Shown here: positions 44,691 through 53,979 of the stretch, piece after piece
How the letters are laid out: every line of letters starts with the position of its first letter
How positions within the stretch are numbered: the stretch's first letter is position 1
From: an uncultured Rhodopila sp.
Lineage (GTDB): Bacteria > Pseudomonadota > Alphaproteobacteria > Acetobacterales > Acetobacteraceae
DNA: 64,000 bases
Direction: 5' to 3'
Assembly (NCBI RefSeq): GCF_903915725.1
Contig: NZ_CAIWTY010000012.1
Coordinates: forward strand, 1-64,000
The notes under the pieces: model-generated
The model's input: the letters and a program-made list of their open reading frames with translations, nothing else
Told to the model about the DNA's origin: nothing
Database searches by the model: none
Translations under genes and position numbers: made by a program

Positions 44691-44742
44691 CACGAATGGG
44701 CCGCCAGTGCGTCGACGGCCGGCCGTTACCTGGAGAGTGCAA

Positions 44743-45372
44743 TTACGCCTTGGCGCTGGGGCGCTGGTTCACCGCTTCGTACCAGCGCTGCAAGTGCCGG
44801 CAGGAGTCCGGAATCTTCACCTCCGACCAGGCGGCGAAGTCCACCGCCGCCAACGTTGTCGCGTCCGCGATGGTAAACCGCTCCCCGGCGACGAAGGGAT
44901 TGTCGGCGAGTTGGCGATCGAACTTGGCGAAGAACCGGCCCAGCCTGGCGCGGCCCCGGTCGCGCAACGCCGGAATCGCCGGAATCGGGTCAGCCGCGCC
45001 GGGCAGGCCGCGCTCGGCGAAGTGCGGGTGAGTGTTGCGGAACAACTCCGAGGCCGGCAGCATGCCTTCCTCGTTGGCCCGTTTCTCCCACATATCGACA
45101 ATCGCCTTGTCTTTGGCATCCGTGCCCATCAGCGGCGGCTCGGGATGCGTCTCCTCGAAATAGCGGGCGATCGCCATGGCTTCGCCTATATGCGTGCCGT
45201 CATCCAGTTCCAGCATCGGCACCATCGCATGCGGATATTTCTGCTTGAACCAGGGTGCGAGCGTGAAATCTTCCTGCCCGACCTCGACCAGATCGATCTT
45301 GATGCCCTTTTCCGCCAGGTAGATGTGCAGACGGCGTGGATTGGGCGCGATGTGCCAGTCGTAGATTTTCAT
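44743..45372 (-). CDS. Glutathione S-transferase family protein
   Basis: The 209-residue protein has an N-terminal thioredoxin-like domain (MKIYDWHIAPNPRRLHIYLA with PNPRR where the catalytic Ser/Cys usually sits, then HAMVPMLELDDGTHIGEAMA containing the cis-Pro) and a C-terminal helical domain with FTIADATTLAAVDFAAW. This is the standard cytosolic GST layout. The substrate is unknown. The frame is open to 45465, but the ATG at 45372 matches the family start. Confidence 0.9.
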   Translation of the reverse strand: MKIYDWHIAPNPRRLHIYLAEKGIKIDLVEVGQEDFTLAPWFKQKYPHAMVPMLELDDGTHIGEAMAIARYFEETHPEPPLMGTDAKDKAIVDMWEKRANEEGMLPASELFRNTHPHFAERGLPGAADPIPAIPALRDRGRARLGRFFAKFDRQLADNPFVAGERFTIADATTLAAVDFAAWSEVKIPDSCRHLQRWYEAVNQRPSAKA

Positions 45373-45688
45373 TGTGTTCCTCCCTGAGCAGCCCGCTTGC
45401 CGAGACGGGTTATTCGGCGGAGGTTTGGCCGCAATGCGACCCGCTGCAAGCGATCCGGGCATCACACCTGATTGTTGGCCTGCTGTTGATGCCGTCAGGG
45501 CGGACGGACGCTACAACCATAGCGCGATTTTGTGGTTGCCTTTACACTGTTACCAAATGATGAACTTCAAACGCTCTCCAAGAATGCCGTTTCCATCCCG
45601 CGGCAGTCTGCTAAGGCCCACCTTGGACAGCGACGTGACTTGACCGGATAGCGTGCCAGGATTCGGCACGTTTACAGGAGCTTCAATC
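45373..45688. other. Divergent intergenic region between GST and efflux operon
   Basis: About 315 bases between two genes that point away from each other, so it should hold both promoters. AGGAG at 45676-45680 is the ribosome site of the efflux operon. No metal-regulator gene (MerR, ArsR, CzcR types) or clear operator was found here. Confidence 0.45.
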
Positions 45689-47017
45689 GTGGATGTGCTT
45701 GAGCCGACAGCGCAGCGGACAGACACCCGGACCAACCCGGATAATCACGCCGATCAGACTATGCCGCCCCGCAGGCGTCTACCGCGCAAGTTGCAGGCCC
45801 TTCTGCTGCTCGCACTGGCTGGGGTGCTTATCGCCGCGCTCCTGCTCAGCGGCGTGTTGCACACGCAGCGAACCGGCGACCAGGCGGAGGAGCAGCCGGC
45901 CGCGTCCGAATCCGGCACCAGCTTCAAGCCGACCGCACGGCAATGGGCCGGCTTTGCCATCGCCCCGGTGGCGGAACGGACGTTTCAAGCGGTGCAGGAA
46001 ACCGACGGCAAGATCGCCTTCGACGACGACCTGACAACGCCGGTCTATTCGCCCTTCACCGGCCGCGTCACCGCCTTGTTCGCCCGCATGGGCGACAGCG
46101 TGAAACGCGGCGACAAACTCGCCGCCATCGAAGCCACCGAGTTCGTGCAGGCGCAGAACGACCTGATCACCGCGACGGCCGGGCTGAAAACCGCGCGCGC
46201 GCAACGTGCCCTCGCGCAGACAAACGAGAAGCGCCAGCATGCGCTGTACCTCGCGCAAGGCAGCGCGCAAAAGGACTGGCAGCAGAGCCAGGTCGATCTG
46301 TCCACTGCCGAAGGCGCGGAACGCGGCGCCGAGATCGCGCTCGGCGCGGTGCAGAACCGGCTGCGCATCCTGGGCAGGTCCGACCAGGAGATCGCGGCGA
46401 TGCAGAACGCCCCCGGCACGGTCAGCTTCAGCCCGGAAGCCTGGATACTGGCGCCCATCGGCGGCGTGGTGACGCAGCGGCAGATCGGCCTCGGGCAGAA
46501 TATCGTCAGCCAGTCCAATGGCGGCTCCACGGCGTTGTTCTCCATCGGCGACCTGTCGAAAGTCTGGCTGCTCGCCAACGCGCGGGAGACGGATGCCCCG
46601 CTGATCCATCCCGGCGATGCGGTCGAGGTGCGGGTGCCGGCCTATCCCGATCGGGTGTTCGCGGGACGCATCTCCTTTGTCGCACCGTCGATCGATCCCA
46701 CCACGCACCGGCTCGAGGTGCATGCGGAAGTGGAGAATCCCGGCCAGGCGCTGAAGCCGGAAATGCTGGCCAGCTTCCGTATCACGACCGGCCAGCCGGT
46801 GGTCTCGGCCGCCGTGCCGGAAGGCGCGCTCGTGTATGAGGGCGCGAAGGTCCATGTCTGGGTCGCCGACGACGCGAACAAGACCATCGCGCTGCGGGAG
46901 GTCGTCATCGGCATGATCGATAACCGGATGGTGCAGATCCTCGACGGGTTGCGCCCGGGCGAGTCGGTGGTCACCGCAGGATCGCTGTTCATCGACCGCG
47001 CCGTGACAGGAGATTGA
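45689..47017 (+). CDS. RND efflux periplasmic adaptor (CzcB/HlyD-type)
   Basis: The 442-residue adaptor has an N-terminal membrane anchor (LQALLLLALAGVLIAALLLS after an Arg-rich segment), a lipoyl-like domain (VYSPFTGRVTALFARMGDSV), a helical hairpin (about residues 150-215) and the beta-barrel and membrane-proximal domains (APIGGVVTQRQIGLGQNIVS). It bridges the inner-membrane pump and the outer-membrane channel. The frame opens at 45653, but GTG at 45689 follows AGGAG by 8 bases and is the likely start. It overlaps nothing; the pump starts 1 base after its stop. Confidence 0.9.
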   Translation: MDVLEPTAQRTDTRTNPDNHADQTMPPRRRLPRKLQALLLLALAGVLIAALLLSGVLHTQRTGDQAEEQPAASESGTSFKPTARQWAGFAIAPVAERTFQAVQETDGKIAFDDDLTTPVYSPFTGRVTALFARMGDSVKRGDKLAAIEATEFVQAQNDLITATAGLKTARAQRALAQTNEKRQHALYLAQGSAQKDWQQSQVDLSTAEGAERGAEIALGAVQNRLRILGRSDQEIAAMQNAPGTVSFSPEAWILAPIGGVVTQRQIGLGQNIVSQSNGGSTALFSIGDLSKVWLLANARETDAPLIHPGDAVEVRVPAYPDRVFAGRISFVAPSIDPTTHRLEVHAEVENPGQALKPEMLASFRITTGQPVVSAAVPEGALVYEGAKVHVWVADDANKTIALREVVIGMIDNRMVQILDGLRPGESVVTAGSLFIDRAVTGD

Positions 47018-47018
47018 G

Positions 47019-50000
47019 GTGAACGCAGTCGTCACCTTCGCGCTCAAGCAGCGCGTGCTCATTCTTGTGCTGACGCTGTGCATCTTCGCCGCCGGCGCCG
47101 TCGGGTTTATGCGGCTGAATATCGAGGCCTATCCCGATCCGGTGCCGCCGCTGGTGGATATCGTCACCCAAAGCTCCGGTCAGTCCGCCGAGGAAATCGA
47201 ACGCTACATCACCATCCCGATCGAGGTGCAGATGGCGGGCATTCCGCACGTCACCTCGGTGCGGACCATTTCACTGTTCGGCCTGTCGGACGTGAAGATC
47301 CAGTTCACCTACGACTTCACCTATGAAGAGGCGGAGCAGTGGGTGATCAACCGGCTGGCGCAGATGCCGCCGATGCCCAACGGCGTGACGCCGTCGATCT
47401 CGCCGGAAAGCCCGATTGGCGAAATCCTGCGCTATCGTGTCGTTGGTCCGCCCGGGTATTCGGTGACCGACCTCAAGACCATCGAGGACTGGATGCTGGA
47501 ACGCCGCTTCAAGGCGGTGCCCGGCGTGGTCGATGTCAACGGCTGGGGCGGCAAGACCAAAACCTTTGAGGTGCAGATCGACCAGGGCAAGCTGTTGCGC
47601 TTCGGCCTGACCTTGCCGCAGGTACTGGCGGCGCTGAACAACGCCAATATCAATGTCGGCGGCCAGACGGTGAATTTCGGTCCGCAGGCCGCGGTGGTGC
47701 GCGGCATCGGGCTGATCCACTCGATGGACGACATCCGCAACACGATGCTGAGCGCCAACAACGGCTCGCCGGTGCTGATCAGCGACGTCGCCACGGTAAC
47801 CGTCGGGCATCAGCCGCGGCTCGGCATCGCCGGTCAGGACAACGACGACGACATCGTGCAGGGCATCGTGCTGATGCGCCGCGGCGCCGAAAGCATGCCG
47901 ACGATCCAGCGGGTCGAGGCGGAGATGCAGAAGATCAACGCTTCCGGGATCCTGCCGCCGGGGGTGCGGATCGAACGGATCTACGACCGTTCGGAGTTGA
48001 TCCGCCTGACCACCCACACCGTGCTGCACAACATGCTGGTCGGCATGTGCCTGATCTTCTTCCTGCAATGGATGTTCCTGGGCGACCTGCGCACGGCGAT
48101 CATCGTGTCGCTGACGATACCCTTCGCGCTGTCCTTCGCCATCGGCGTGATGCTGTTGCGGGGCGAATCCGCCAACCTGCTGTCGGTCGGCGCCATCGAC
48201 TTCGGGCTGATCGTCGATGCGACCGTCATCATGGTGGAGAACATCTTCCGGCGGCTGTCGCAGCCGGCAAAGGACCGTTTCACCTACTCCAGCGAGGTGC
48301 ACCGGACGGAGTACCCGATGGAACTGCGCGGCAAGTTCCGGCTGATCGTCTTCGCGGCCACCGAGGTGAACAAGAGCATCTTCTTCTCCGCCGCCATCAT
48401 CATCGCCGGGTTCGTGCCGCTGTTCACCATGAGCGGGATCGAAGGCCACATCTTCGGCCCGATGGCCAAGACCTATGCCTATGCGATCGCCGGCGGCCTG
48501 CTCGCCACCTTCACCGTCACCCCGGCCCTGAGCGCCATGCTGCTGCCCGGCCACCTGGAGGAGACCGAGACGATCGTGGTGCGGGGGTTGCGGCGGATCT
48601 ACCGGCCGATCCTGGCGTTCGTGCTGGCCAACCGCATCCTGGCGCTCGGCACCCTGGTGCTGCTGCTGCTGTTCACCGGCTTCGCGGTCCGCACGCTCGG
48701 CCTGGAGTTTCTTCCCAAGCTGGAGGAAGGCAATTTCTGGGTGCGCGCGACCATGCCGACGTCGATCTCGCTGGAGGAAGGCAATGGCTACGTCAATCGG
48801 ATGCGCGCGGTGTTGCGCGGCTTTCCGGAGGTGGTCACAGTCGTTTCCCAGCATGGGCGGCCCGATGACGGCACCGACGCCACCGGCTTCTTCAATGCCG
48901 AGTTCTTCGTGCCGCTGCGTCCGTTCGACACATGGCCGGCCGGCGTGAACAAGGAGACCCTCGCCGTCCGGATGAACGCGGCGCTGGAGGAGCAATTCCC
49001 CGGCGTTGACTTCAACTTCTCCCAGTACATTGAGGACAATGTCGAGGAAGCCGCGTCAGGGGTGAAGGGCGAGAACTCGGTCAAGCTCTATGGCAACGAC
49101 CTTGAGACCCTGGAAAGGACCGCAGACAAGATCAAGGACGTCATGTCATCGGTGCCGGGGATCGCCGATCTGGCGGTGCTGACGTCGCTCGGGCAGCCGA
49201 CTGTGCGCATCGACGTCGATCGCGGCAAGGCGGCGCGCTACGGCCTGGCGCCGGGCGATATCAACGCGACGGTGCAGGCGGCCATCGGCGGCCAGGCGGC
49301 CGGCAACCTGTACGAGAATGCCAGCGACCGGAATTTCCCGATCATCGTCCGCCTCTCGCCGGAATACCGCCAAAGCCTGGACGCCATCCGCCGCATCGAT
49401 ATCGGCGCCCCGACCGCCAGCGGGGGGATCACGCCGATACCGCTGACCGACGTGGCCGATGTGCGGCTGCTGTCGGGCGCGGCGTTCATCTACCGGGAGC
49501 AGCAGGAGCGCTACATCCCGATCAAGTTCTCCGTGCGCGGCCGCGACCTCGGCACGGCGGTGCTGGAAGCGCAGCAGAAGGTGGCCGATCAGGTTCTGCT
49601 GCCCGGCGGCTTTCATCTCGAATGGGCCGGCGAATTCGGCAACCTGGAGGAAGCGCTGGGGCGGCTCGCGGTGATGGTGCCGCTGTCGATCGTCCTGATC
49701 TGCCTGCTGCTTTATGTGAATTTCGGCTCGGTGACGGATATGCTGCTGGCCGCCAGCGTCATCCCGATGGCGCTTATCGGCGGCGTCTTCGCGCTGTTCG
49801 TGACCGGAACGCCGTTCAGTGTCTCGGCCGCCATCGGCTTCGTCGCCCTGTTCGGCATCTCGGCGATGGATGGCATCATCGTGCTGACCTACTTCAATCG
49901 GGTCGTCGAAGCGGGGATGGAGCGTGGCCCCGCCATCTGGCGCACCTGCCAGACACAGTTGCGGCCGGTGATGATGACCTGCATCGTGGCGGCAGTCGGC

Positions 50001-50192
50001 TTGATGCCGGCCGCCCTGTCCACCGGTATCGGTTCGCAGGTGCAGCGGCCGCTGGCGCTGGTGGTCGTCGGCGGGGCGCTGATGCTGCCGGTGCTGATCC
50101 TGCTGGCGTTGCCGGTGCTGATCGAAGTGTTTTCCCGCCGCAACGCGCCGGAGAAAGAAGAAGAAGATCTTGCCGCGAAGCCGGCGGAGTAG
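47019..50192 (+). CDS. Heavy-metal efflux RND pump (CzcA/CusA family)
   Basis: The 1057-residue inner-membrane pump starts at GTG (MNAVVTFALKQRVLILVLTL). Twelve transmembrane segments with two large periplasmic loops fit HME-RND pumps. The segment-4 motif reads AIDFGLIVDATVIMVEN (Asp394 and Asp400), the DFG...D type of divalent-metal (Co/Zn/Ni/Cd) pumps rather than the Cu/Ag type. The Ala at 401, where CzcA has Gly, leaves the ion unresolved. AGGAG precedes the GTG. It sits between its adaptor and channel genes, so this is a complete export system. Confidence 0.92.
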   Translation: MNAVVTFALKQRVLILVLTLCIFAAGAVGFMRLNIEAYPDPVPPLVDIVTQSSGQSAEEIERYITIPIEVQMAGIPHVTSVRTISLFGLSDVKIQFTYDFTYEEAEQWVINRLAQMPPMPNGVTPSISPESPIGEILRYRVVGPPGYSVTDLKTIEDWMLERRFKAVPGVVDVNGWGGKTKTFEVQIDQGKLLRFGLTLPQVLAALNNANINVGGQTVNFGPQAAVVRGIGLIHSMDDIRNTMLSANNGSPVLISDVATVTVGHQPRLGIAGQDNDDDIVQGIVLMRRGAESMPTIQRVEAEMQKINASGILPPGVRIERIYDRSELIRLTTHTVLHNMLVGMCLIFFLQWMFLGDLRTAIIVSLTIPFALSFAIGVMLLRGESANLLSVGAIDFGLIVDATVIMVENIFRRLSQPAKDRFTYSSEVHRTEYPMELRGKFRLIVFAATEVNKSIFFSAAIIIAGFVPLFTMSGIEGHIFGPMAKTYAYAIAGGLLATFTVTPALSAMLLPGHLEETETIVVRGLRRIYRPILAFVLANRILALGTLVLLLLFTGFAVRTLGLEFLPKLEEGNFWVRATMPTSISLEEGNGYVNRMRAVLRGFPEVVTVVSQHGRPDDGTDATGFFNAEFFVPLRPFDTWPAGVNKETLAVRMNAALEEQFPGVDFNFSQYIEDNVEEAASGVKGENSVKLYGNDLETLERTADKIKDVMSSVPGIADLAVLTSLGQPTVRIDVDRGKAARYGLAPGDINATVQAAIGGQAAGNLYENASDRNFPIIVRLSPEYRQSLDAIRRIDIGAPTASGGITPIPLTDVADVRLLSGAAFIYREQQERYIPIKFSVRGRDLGTAVLEAQQKVADQVLLPGGFHLEWAGEFGNLEEALGRLAVMVPLSIVLICLLLYVNFGSVTDMLLAASVIPMALIGGVFALFVTGTPFSVSAAIGFVALFGISAMDGIIVLTYFNRVVEAGMERGPAIWRTCQTQLRPVMMTCIVAAVGLMPAALSTGIGSQVQRPLALVVVGGALMLPVLILLALPVLIEVFSRRNAPEKEEEDLAAKPAE

Positions 50193-50197
50193 AGACG

Positions 50198-51718
50198 ATG
50201 CGGAGATCCGGCGTTGCCGTCCTGATGCTGCTGGCCGGCTGTGCGGTTGGCCCCGACTACAAGCGCCCTGCCCCGCCGGCCGATGCCGGCTATACACCCG
50301 AACCGTTGCCCGCCTCGACGGCCGCCGCCAACACTGCGGCGGGCGCGTCGCAGCGTTTCGTCTCCGGCGCGGACCTGTCCGGCGAGTGGTGGACGCTGTT
50401 TCACTCCCCGCCGCTGAATGCCCTGGTCGAGCAGGCGGTGAAGGGCAATCCGAATGTCACCGCGGCCCGCGCCGCCTTGCGCCAGGCGCACGAGACCGTG
50501 CTGGCGCAAAAGGGCGTCTATTATCCCCAGATTGCCGCCGGTTTGTCCGCCAGCCGCAACCTGACGCCCATCGGCGCGGTTTCGCCGGCGTCGGCGTCAG
50601 GCAATCCGTATTACAGCCTGATCACGCCGCAGCTCAGCGTGTCGTTCGTTCCCGACATCTTCGGCGAGAATGCGCGGACGGTGGAATCGCTCGCGGCCCA
50701 GGCGGAAAACCAGGAATTTCAGTTGCAGGCGACCTATCTGACGCTGACGTCGAATGTCGTCGCGGCGGCGGTGCAGGAGGCTTCGCTGCGCGGCCAGATC
50801 GCGGCGGTGCAGGAAACCATCCGGATCGAGAGCGACCTGCTCGGCATCCTTCAGAAGCAGATGGCGCTCGGCCAGGTGGCGGGCGCGGATGTCGCGGCGC
50901 AGGAGGCGGCGCTGGCACAGGCGCAGCAGGCGCTGCCGCCGTTGCAGAAACAACTGGCCCAGCAACGCGACCAGATCGCCGTGTTGATCGGGCTCGGACC
51001 GGGCGCCGATATCCCGGAACGGTTCGAACTCGATGCGCTGGACCTGCCGGTCGACCTGCCGGTAAGCCTGCCCTCGAAGCTGATCGAACAGCGGCCGGAT
51101 ATCCGGGCCGCGGAGGCAACGCTGCACGCGGCGAGCGCACAGATCGGGGTCGCAGTCGCTGCCAGACTGCCACAAATCACCCTGGGCGGAGTCGTTGGCG
51201 GCAGCGCCAACCAGCTCAGCACGCTGTTCACGCCCGGCAGTACCTTCTGGACTATTTCGGCGGGCCTGACGCAACCGATTTTCGAGGGCGGCACGCTGCT
51301 GCACAAACAACGTGCCGCCGAAGCCGCCTTCGATCAGGCAACCGCGGCGTACCGGGCGACCGTCCTGACCGGGATGCAGAACGTGGCCGACACCCTGCAT
51401 GCGCTGGTGTCGGATGCCGACGCGCTGCGGGCGGCCGTTGCCGCTGAGGCGGCCGCCAGGCGCAGCCTTGAGATCACGCGCCAGCAGCTCAAGCTGGGGC
51501 AGATCGCCTACCTGGCGTTGCTGAACGCGGAACAAACCTATCAGCAGGCGCGGCTTTCGCTGGTGCAGGCCGAGGCCAATCGCCTCGCTGATACAGCGGC
51601 GTTGTTCCAGTCGGTGGGCGGCGGATGGTGGAATCGCCTGGATGTTGCGGAGGCAGAGTATAAACCGGCGAAGCATAATGACGGTTCAGCCCGGGCGGGC
51701 GGCAGCGGCACCGACTGA
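50198..51718 (+). CDS. NodT/OprM-type outer-membrane efflux lipoprotein
   Basis: The 506-residue outer-membrane factor starts MRRSGVAVLMLLAGCAVGPD, a lipobox LAGC with the Cys at residue 15. The TolC-like two-repeat structure is visible: WWTLFHSPPLNALVEQAVKG in the first half and LPSKLIEQRPDIRAAEATLH, then AARLPQITLGGVVGG in the second. It forms the exit channel of the efflux complex. Its ATG is 5 bases after the pump stop. It lies last in the three-gene operon. Confidence 0.93.
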   Translation: MRRSGVAVLMLLAGCAVGPDYKRPAPPADAGYTPEPLPASTAAANTAAGASQRFVSGADLSGEWWTLFHSPPLNALVEQAVKGNPNVTAARAALRQAHETVLAQKGVYYPQIAAGLSASRNLTPIGAVSPASASGNPYYSLITPQLSVSFVPDIFGENARTVESLAAQAENQEFQLQATYLTLTSNVVAAAVQEASLRGQIAAVQETIRIESDLLGILQKQMALGQVAGADVAAQEAALAQAQQALPPLQKQLAQQRDQIAVLIGLGPGADIPERFELDALDLPVDLPVSLPSKLIEQRPDIRAAEATLHAASAQIGVAVAARLPQITLGGVVGGSANQLSTLFTPGSTFWTISAGLTQPIFEGGTLLHKQRAAEAAFDQATAAYRATVLTGMQNVADTLHALVSDADALRAAVAAEAAARRSLEITRQQLKLGQIAYLALLNAEQTYQQARLSLVQAEANRLADTAALFQSVGGGWWNRLDVAEAEYKPAKHNDGSARAGGSGTD

Positions 51719-51799
51719 GGCCTGAGCATTCCCGCGCTGACTGGGAAGACAACGGACGCTGCCACACCGTCGGACCCAAACGCTGTTCCCAAAACCGTC

Positions 51800-51822
51800 A
51801 TGGCCCGGCTTGTCCGGGCCAC
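51800..51822. repeat. Dispersed hairpin element, copy 4
   Basis: ATGGCCCGG, loop CTTGT, CCGGGCCA form an 8-bp stem (the ninth pair is A/C here). It is related to the hairpin at 9529-9551, with one base pair swapped in both arms. It is preceded by CCGTC, a common left edge of the family. Confidence 0.65.
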
Positions 51823-51904
51823 CTATCGCGGCACGTGCCGGAACAGTGGTCCCGGACAAGCCGCATGGGCGCTGACTTAACGAAGGGGGCGTCGGCACCA
51901 CCAC

Positions 51905-51939
51905 TTGTGTCATGGCCGGCACAAGGCCGGCCATGACAC
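51905..51939. repeat. Dispersed hairpin element, copy 5 (perfect)
   Basis: ATGGCCGGC (51912-51920), loop ACAAG and GCCGGCCAT (51926-51934) form a perfect 9-bp stem. The flanks TTGTGTC and GACAC extend the symmetry outward as GTGTC/GACAC. The right arm is nearly the same as the second arm of the 9.5-kb repeat (ACAAGGCCGGCCATGACAC). Confidence 0.75.
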
Positions 51940-52047
51940 GGGGACAAAGCCCGTGCCGCCCGTCCTTGAGCTCTGACGGATTGGCGAGGCTCACGCCGCC
52001 CGCCGCCGACAACGGGGCGCTGCAAGGCCGGGGTGGCATTGCACTCC

Positions 52048-53457
52048 TCACCCCACCACGGCGGTCTGCTCCCGCCGAAGCTGCACCGTCAGCTCATCCA
52101 GCGCCTTGCCGAACCGGTTGAGCAGCTCATCGATCTCATTCTTCGAAATGATCAGCGGCGGGCTGAAGCACAGCGAGTCGTTCGCCACCGAGCGGCTGAT
52201 AATCCCATGCTCCTCGCACAGCTTCGCCAGCCGGGGGCCAATCTTCGCCGCCGGATCGAAATTCCCATGATTCACCGGATCGGGAGACAGCTCGACCGCC
52301 GCGATCAGGCCGATGCCGCGGACCTCGCCCACCAGCGGATGCCCGGCGAAGCGGCGGCGCAGTTCGGCCTGGAAATGCGGGCCGGTGACTGCGATCTGGC
52401 CGCCGATATCGATCTCGTCGTAGATCTTCAGCGTCTCGATCGCCACCGCGGCTGGCACCGGATGACCGGAGTAGGTGAAGCCGTGGCCGAAGGTGCCGAT
52501 GACGTGGCTCTCCTGCGCCAGCGCCTGGAACACCCTGTCGGTCACCAGCACCGCGCTTATCGGCAAATACGACGCCGACAGCGCCTTGGCGCAGACCAGG
52601 ATGTCGGGGTCGATGTCGAAAGTCTGGCTGCCCCAGTAGTTGCCGGTGCGCCAGAAGCCGCAGATCACCTCATCGACGGCGAACAGGATGTCATACTTCC
52701 GCAGCACCGCCTGGATCTTCGGAAAATACCCGCGCGGCGGCAAAATCACCCCGCCGGCCCCCATGATCGGCTCCGCCCACATCGCGGCGATGGTCTCCGG
52801 CCCCTCGGCCAGGATCAGCTTTTCCAGTTCATCGGCGCAACGTGTGGCGTACGCATCCTCGGTCTCGCCGGACAGCGCGCCGTGGTAGAAATGCGGCGTG
52901 ATGGTGTGCAGGAAGCCCGCCAGCGGCACGTCGAAGCTGCGGTGGTTGGCCGGCAGGCCGGTCAGCGAAGCAGATCCGATGGTGATGCCATGGTAGCCCT
53001 TCACCCGCCCGATGATCTTCTTCTTCGCCGGACGCCCCAGCGCATTGTTCATGTACCAGACCATCTTGATGGCCGAGTCGTTCGCCTCGGACCCGGAGTT
53101 GGCGAAGAACACCTTGCTCATGGGCACCGGCGCGCGGGCCAGCAGCCGCTCCGCCAGGTCGATCATCGGGTCGTGCGACTTGGCGTTGAAGCCGTGGTAG
53201 AATGGCAGCTTGCGCATCTGCGTCACGGCGGCCTGCACCAGCCGCTCATTGTCAAAGCCGAGCGAGGCGCACCATAGCCCGGCAACCGCCTCGATGTATT
53301 CCTTGCCGGTCTCGTCCCACACTCGCACGCCTTTGCCGCGCGACATCACCACCGGCCCGACCGTCTGGTGCGCTTCCAGGTCGGTGTAGGGGTGGATGAC
53401 GCTGGCAATATCGCGGGCGGCGGCGGAATTGGCGCCGAAGGGTGGGGGCGGTGCCAT
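52048..53457 (-). CDS. Class III (omega-type) PLP-dependent aminotransferase
   Basis: The 469-residue protein is a fold-type I aminotransferase: GVRVWDETGKEYIEAVAGLW, FFANSGSEANDSAIKMVWYM (PLP phosphate loop), GRVKGYHGITIGSASLTG, the PLP Asp in DILFAVDEVICGFWRTGN, and the Schiff-base Lys in CAKALSASYLPISAVLVTD. It is of the beta-alanine/GABA:pyruvate-like subgroup by overall pattern. The amine donor cannot be told from sequence. It converges with the efflux channel gene and begins at an ATG near the 5' flank of the VapC-like remnant. Confidence 0.9.
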   Translation of the reverse strand: MAPPPPFGANSAAARDIASVIHPYTDLEAHQTVGPVVMSRGKGVRVWDETGKEYIEAVAGLWCASLGFDNERLVQAAVTQMRKLPFYHGFNAKSHDPMIDLAERLLARAPVPMSKVFFANSGSEANDSAIKMVWYMNNALGRPAKKKIIGRVKGYHGITIGSASLTGLPANHRSFDVPLAGFLHTITPHFYHGALSGETEDAYATRCADELEKLILAEGPETIAAMWAEPIMGAGGVILPPRGYFPKIQAVLRKYDILFAVDEVICGFWRTGNYWGSQTFDIDPDILVCAKALSASYLPISAVLVTDRVFQALAQESHVIGTFGHGFTYSGHPVPAAVAIETLKIYDEIDIGGQIAVTGPHFQAELRRRFAGHPLVGEVRGIGLIAAVELSPDPVNHGNFDPAAKIGPRLAKLCEEHGIISRSVANDSLCFSPPLIISKNEIDELLNRFGKALDELTVQLRREQTAVVG

Positions 53458-53582
53458 GGTTGAGACTCCTGAACTGGCGGCAGCCGCCGACTGTAGACCC
53501 GAAGCCGGGTGGGGGAAACACGTGGTTGAAGCGCACCGGGTAATACCGCAAATTCAAGACGCATTACCGAGAGGCTACGGCC

Positions 53583-53723
53583 ATGGTCGGATATTGGGAC
53601 AAGGTTGGAGCCGATGCCGCGTGCGGCCGGGCCAAGGCCTACCTGCGTTACCGCGCCAGGCGCGGCAGCCGAACCGGCGTGTTGTCGGATTTTTTCGTCG
53701 GAGCGGGGCGCTGCGATAGCTGA
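53583..53723 (+). pseudogene. Possible PIN-domain (VapC) C-terminal remnant
   Basis: A 46-residue frame ends YRARRGSRTGVLSDFFVGAG before a stop. 'G(V/I)LxDFFIGAHA' is the usual C-terminal strand of VapC PIN-domain toxins, holding an active-site Asp. No N-terminal PIN residues or VapB gene are present. It may be a chance match. It lies in the 522-base gap between the aminotransferase and the histidine kinase; the rest of that gap shows no gene. Confidence 0.25.
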
Positions 53724-53806
53724 ACTCCGTTTGATCGACGCCGGACAAAAAGCCGATCAGGTCGCGTCGGCGGCGCAGGTGGTGTATATTTCGAATTAAG
53801 CGACGC

Positions 53807-53839
53807 ATGGGATGCGGATCGTGCTGGAATGCATCCCAT
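53807..53839. promoter_or_regulatory. Inverted repeat in the histidine-kinase leader
   Basis: ATGGGATGC (53807-53815) and GCATCCCAT (53831-53839) are perfect reverse complements with a 15-base loop, lying 141 bases before the preferred kinase start. It could be an operator or a hairpin in the leader. The surrounding 100 bases are less GC-rich than average, as expected of a promoter region. Confidence 0.35.
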
Positions 53840-53979
53840 ATATGTTACGTTTCCTACTGTGGAATGGCTGTGGATTTTCCGCAGATGACGCTCACCGAAC
53901 TGTGATATCGTGCAACGACTTTGCCACCCCGGCGCGATGTTTAAGTGCACTATCAGAATGTGACGAGTTGTTGGAGGCG

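Larger units (their letters stand above)
51719..52047. other. Intergenic region holding two dispersed hairpins
   Basis: About 330 bases between convergent genes (efflux channel and aminotransferase). It holds the hairpins at 51800-51822 and 51912-51934 and no supportable gene. Confidence 0.5.

Noticed and set aside
47271-48995. 574-residue minus-strand frame opposite the RND pump
   Set aside because: Shadow frame rich in His, Gln and Asp, with no recognisable domain.
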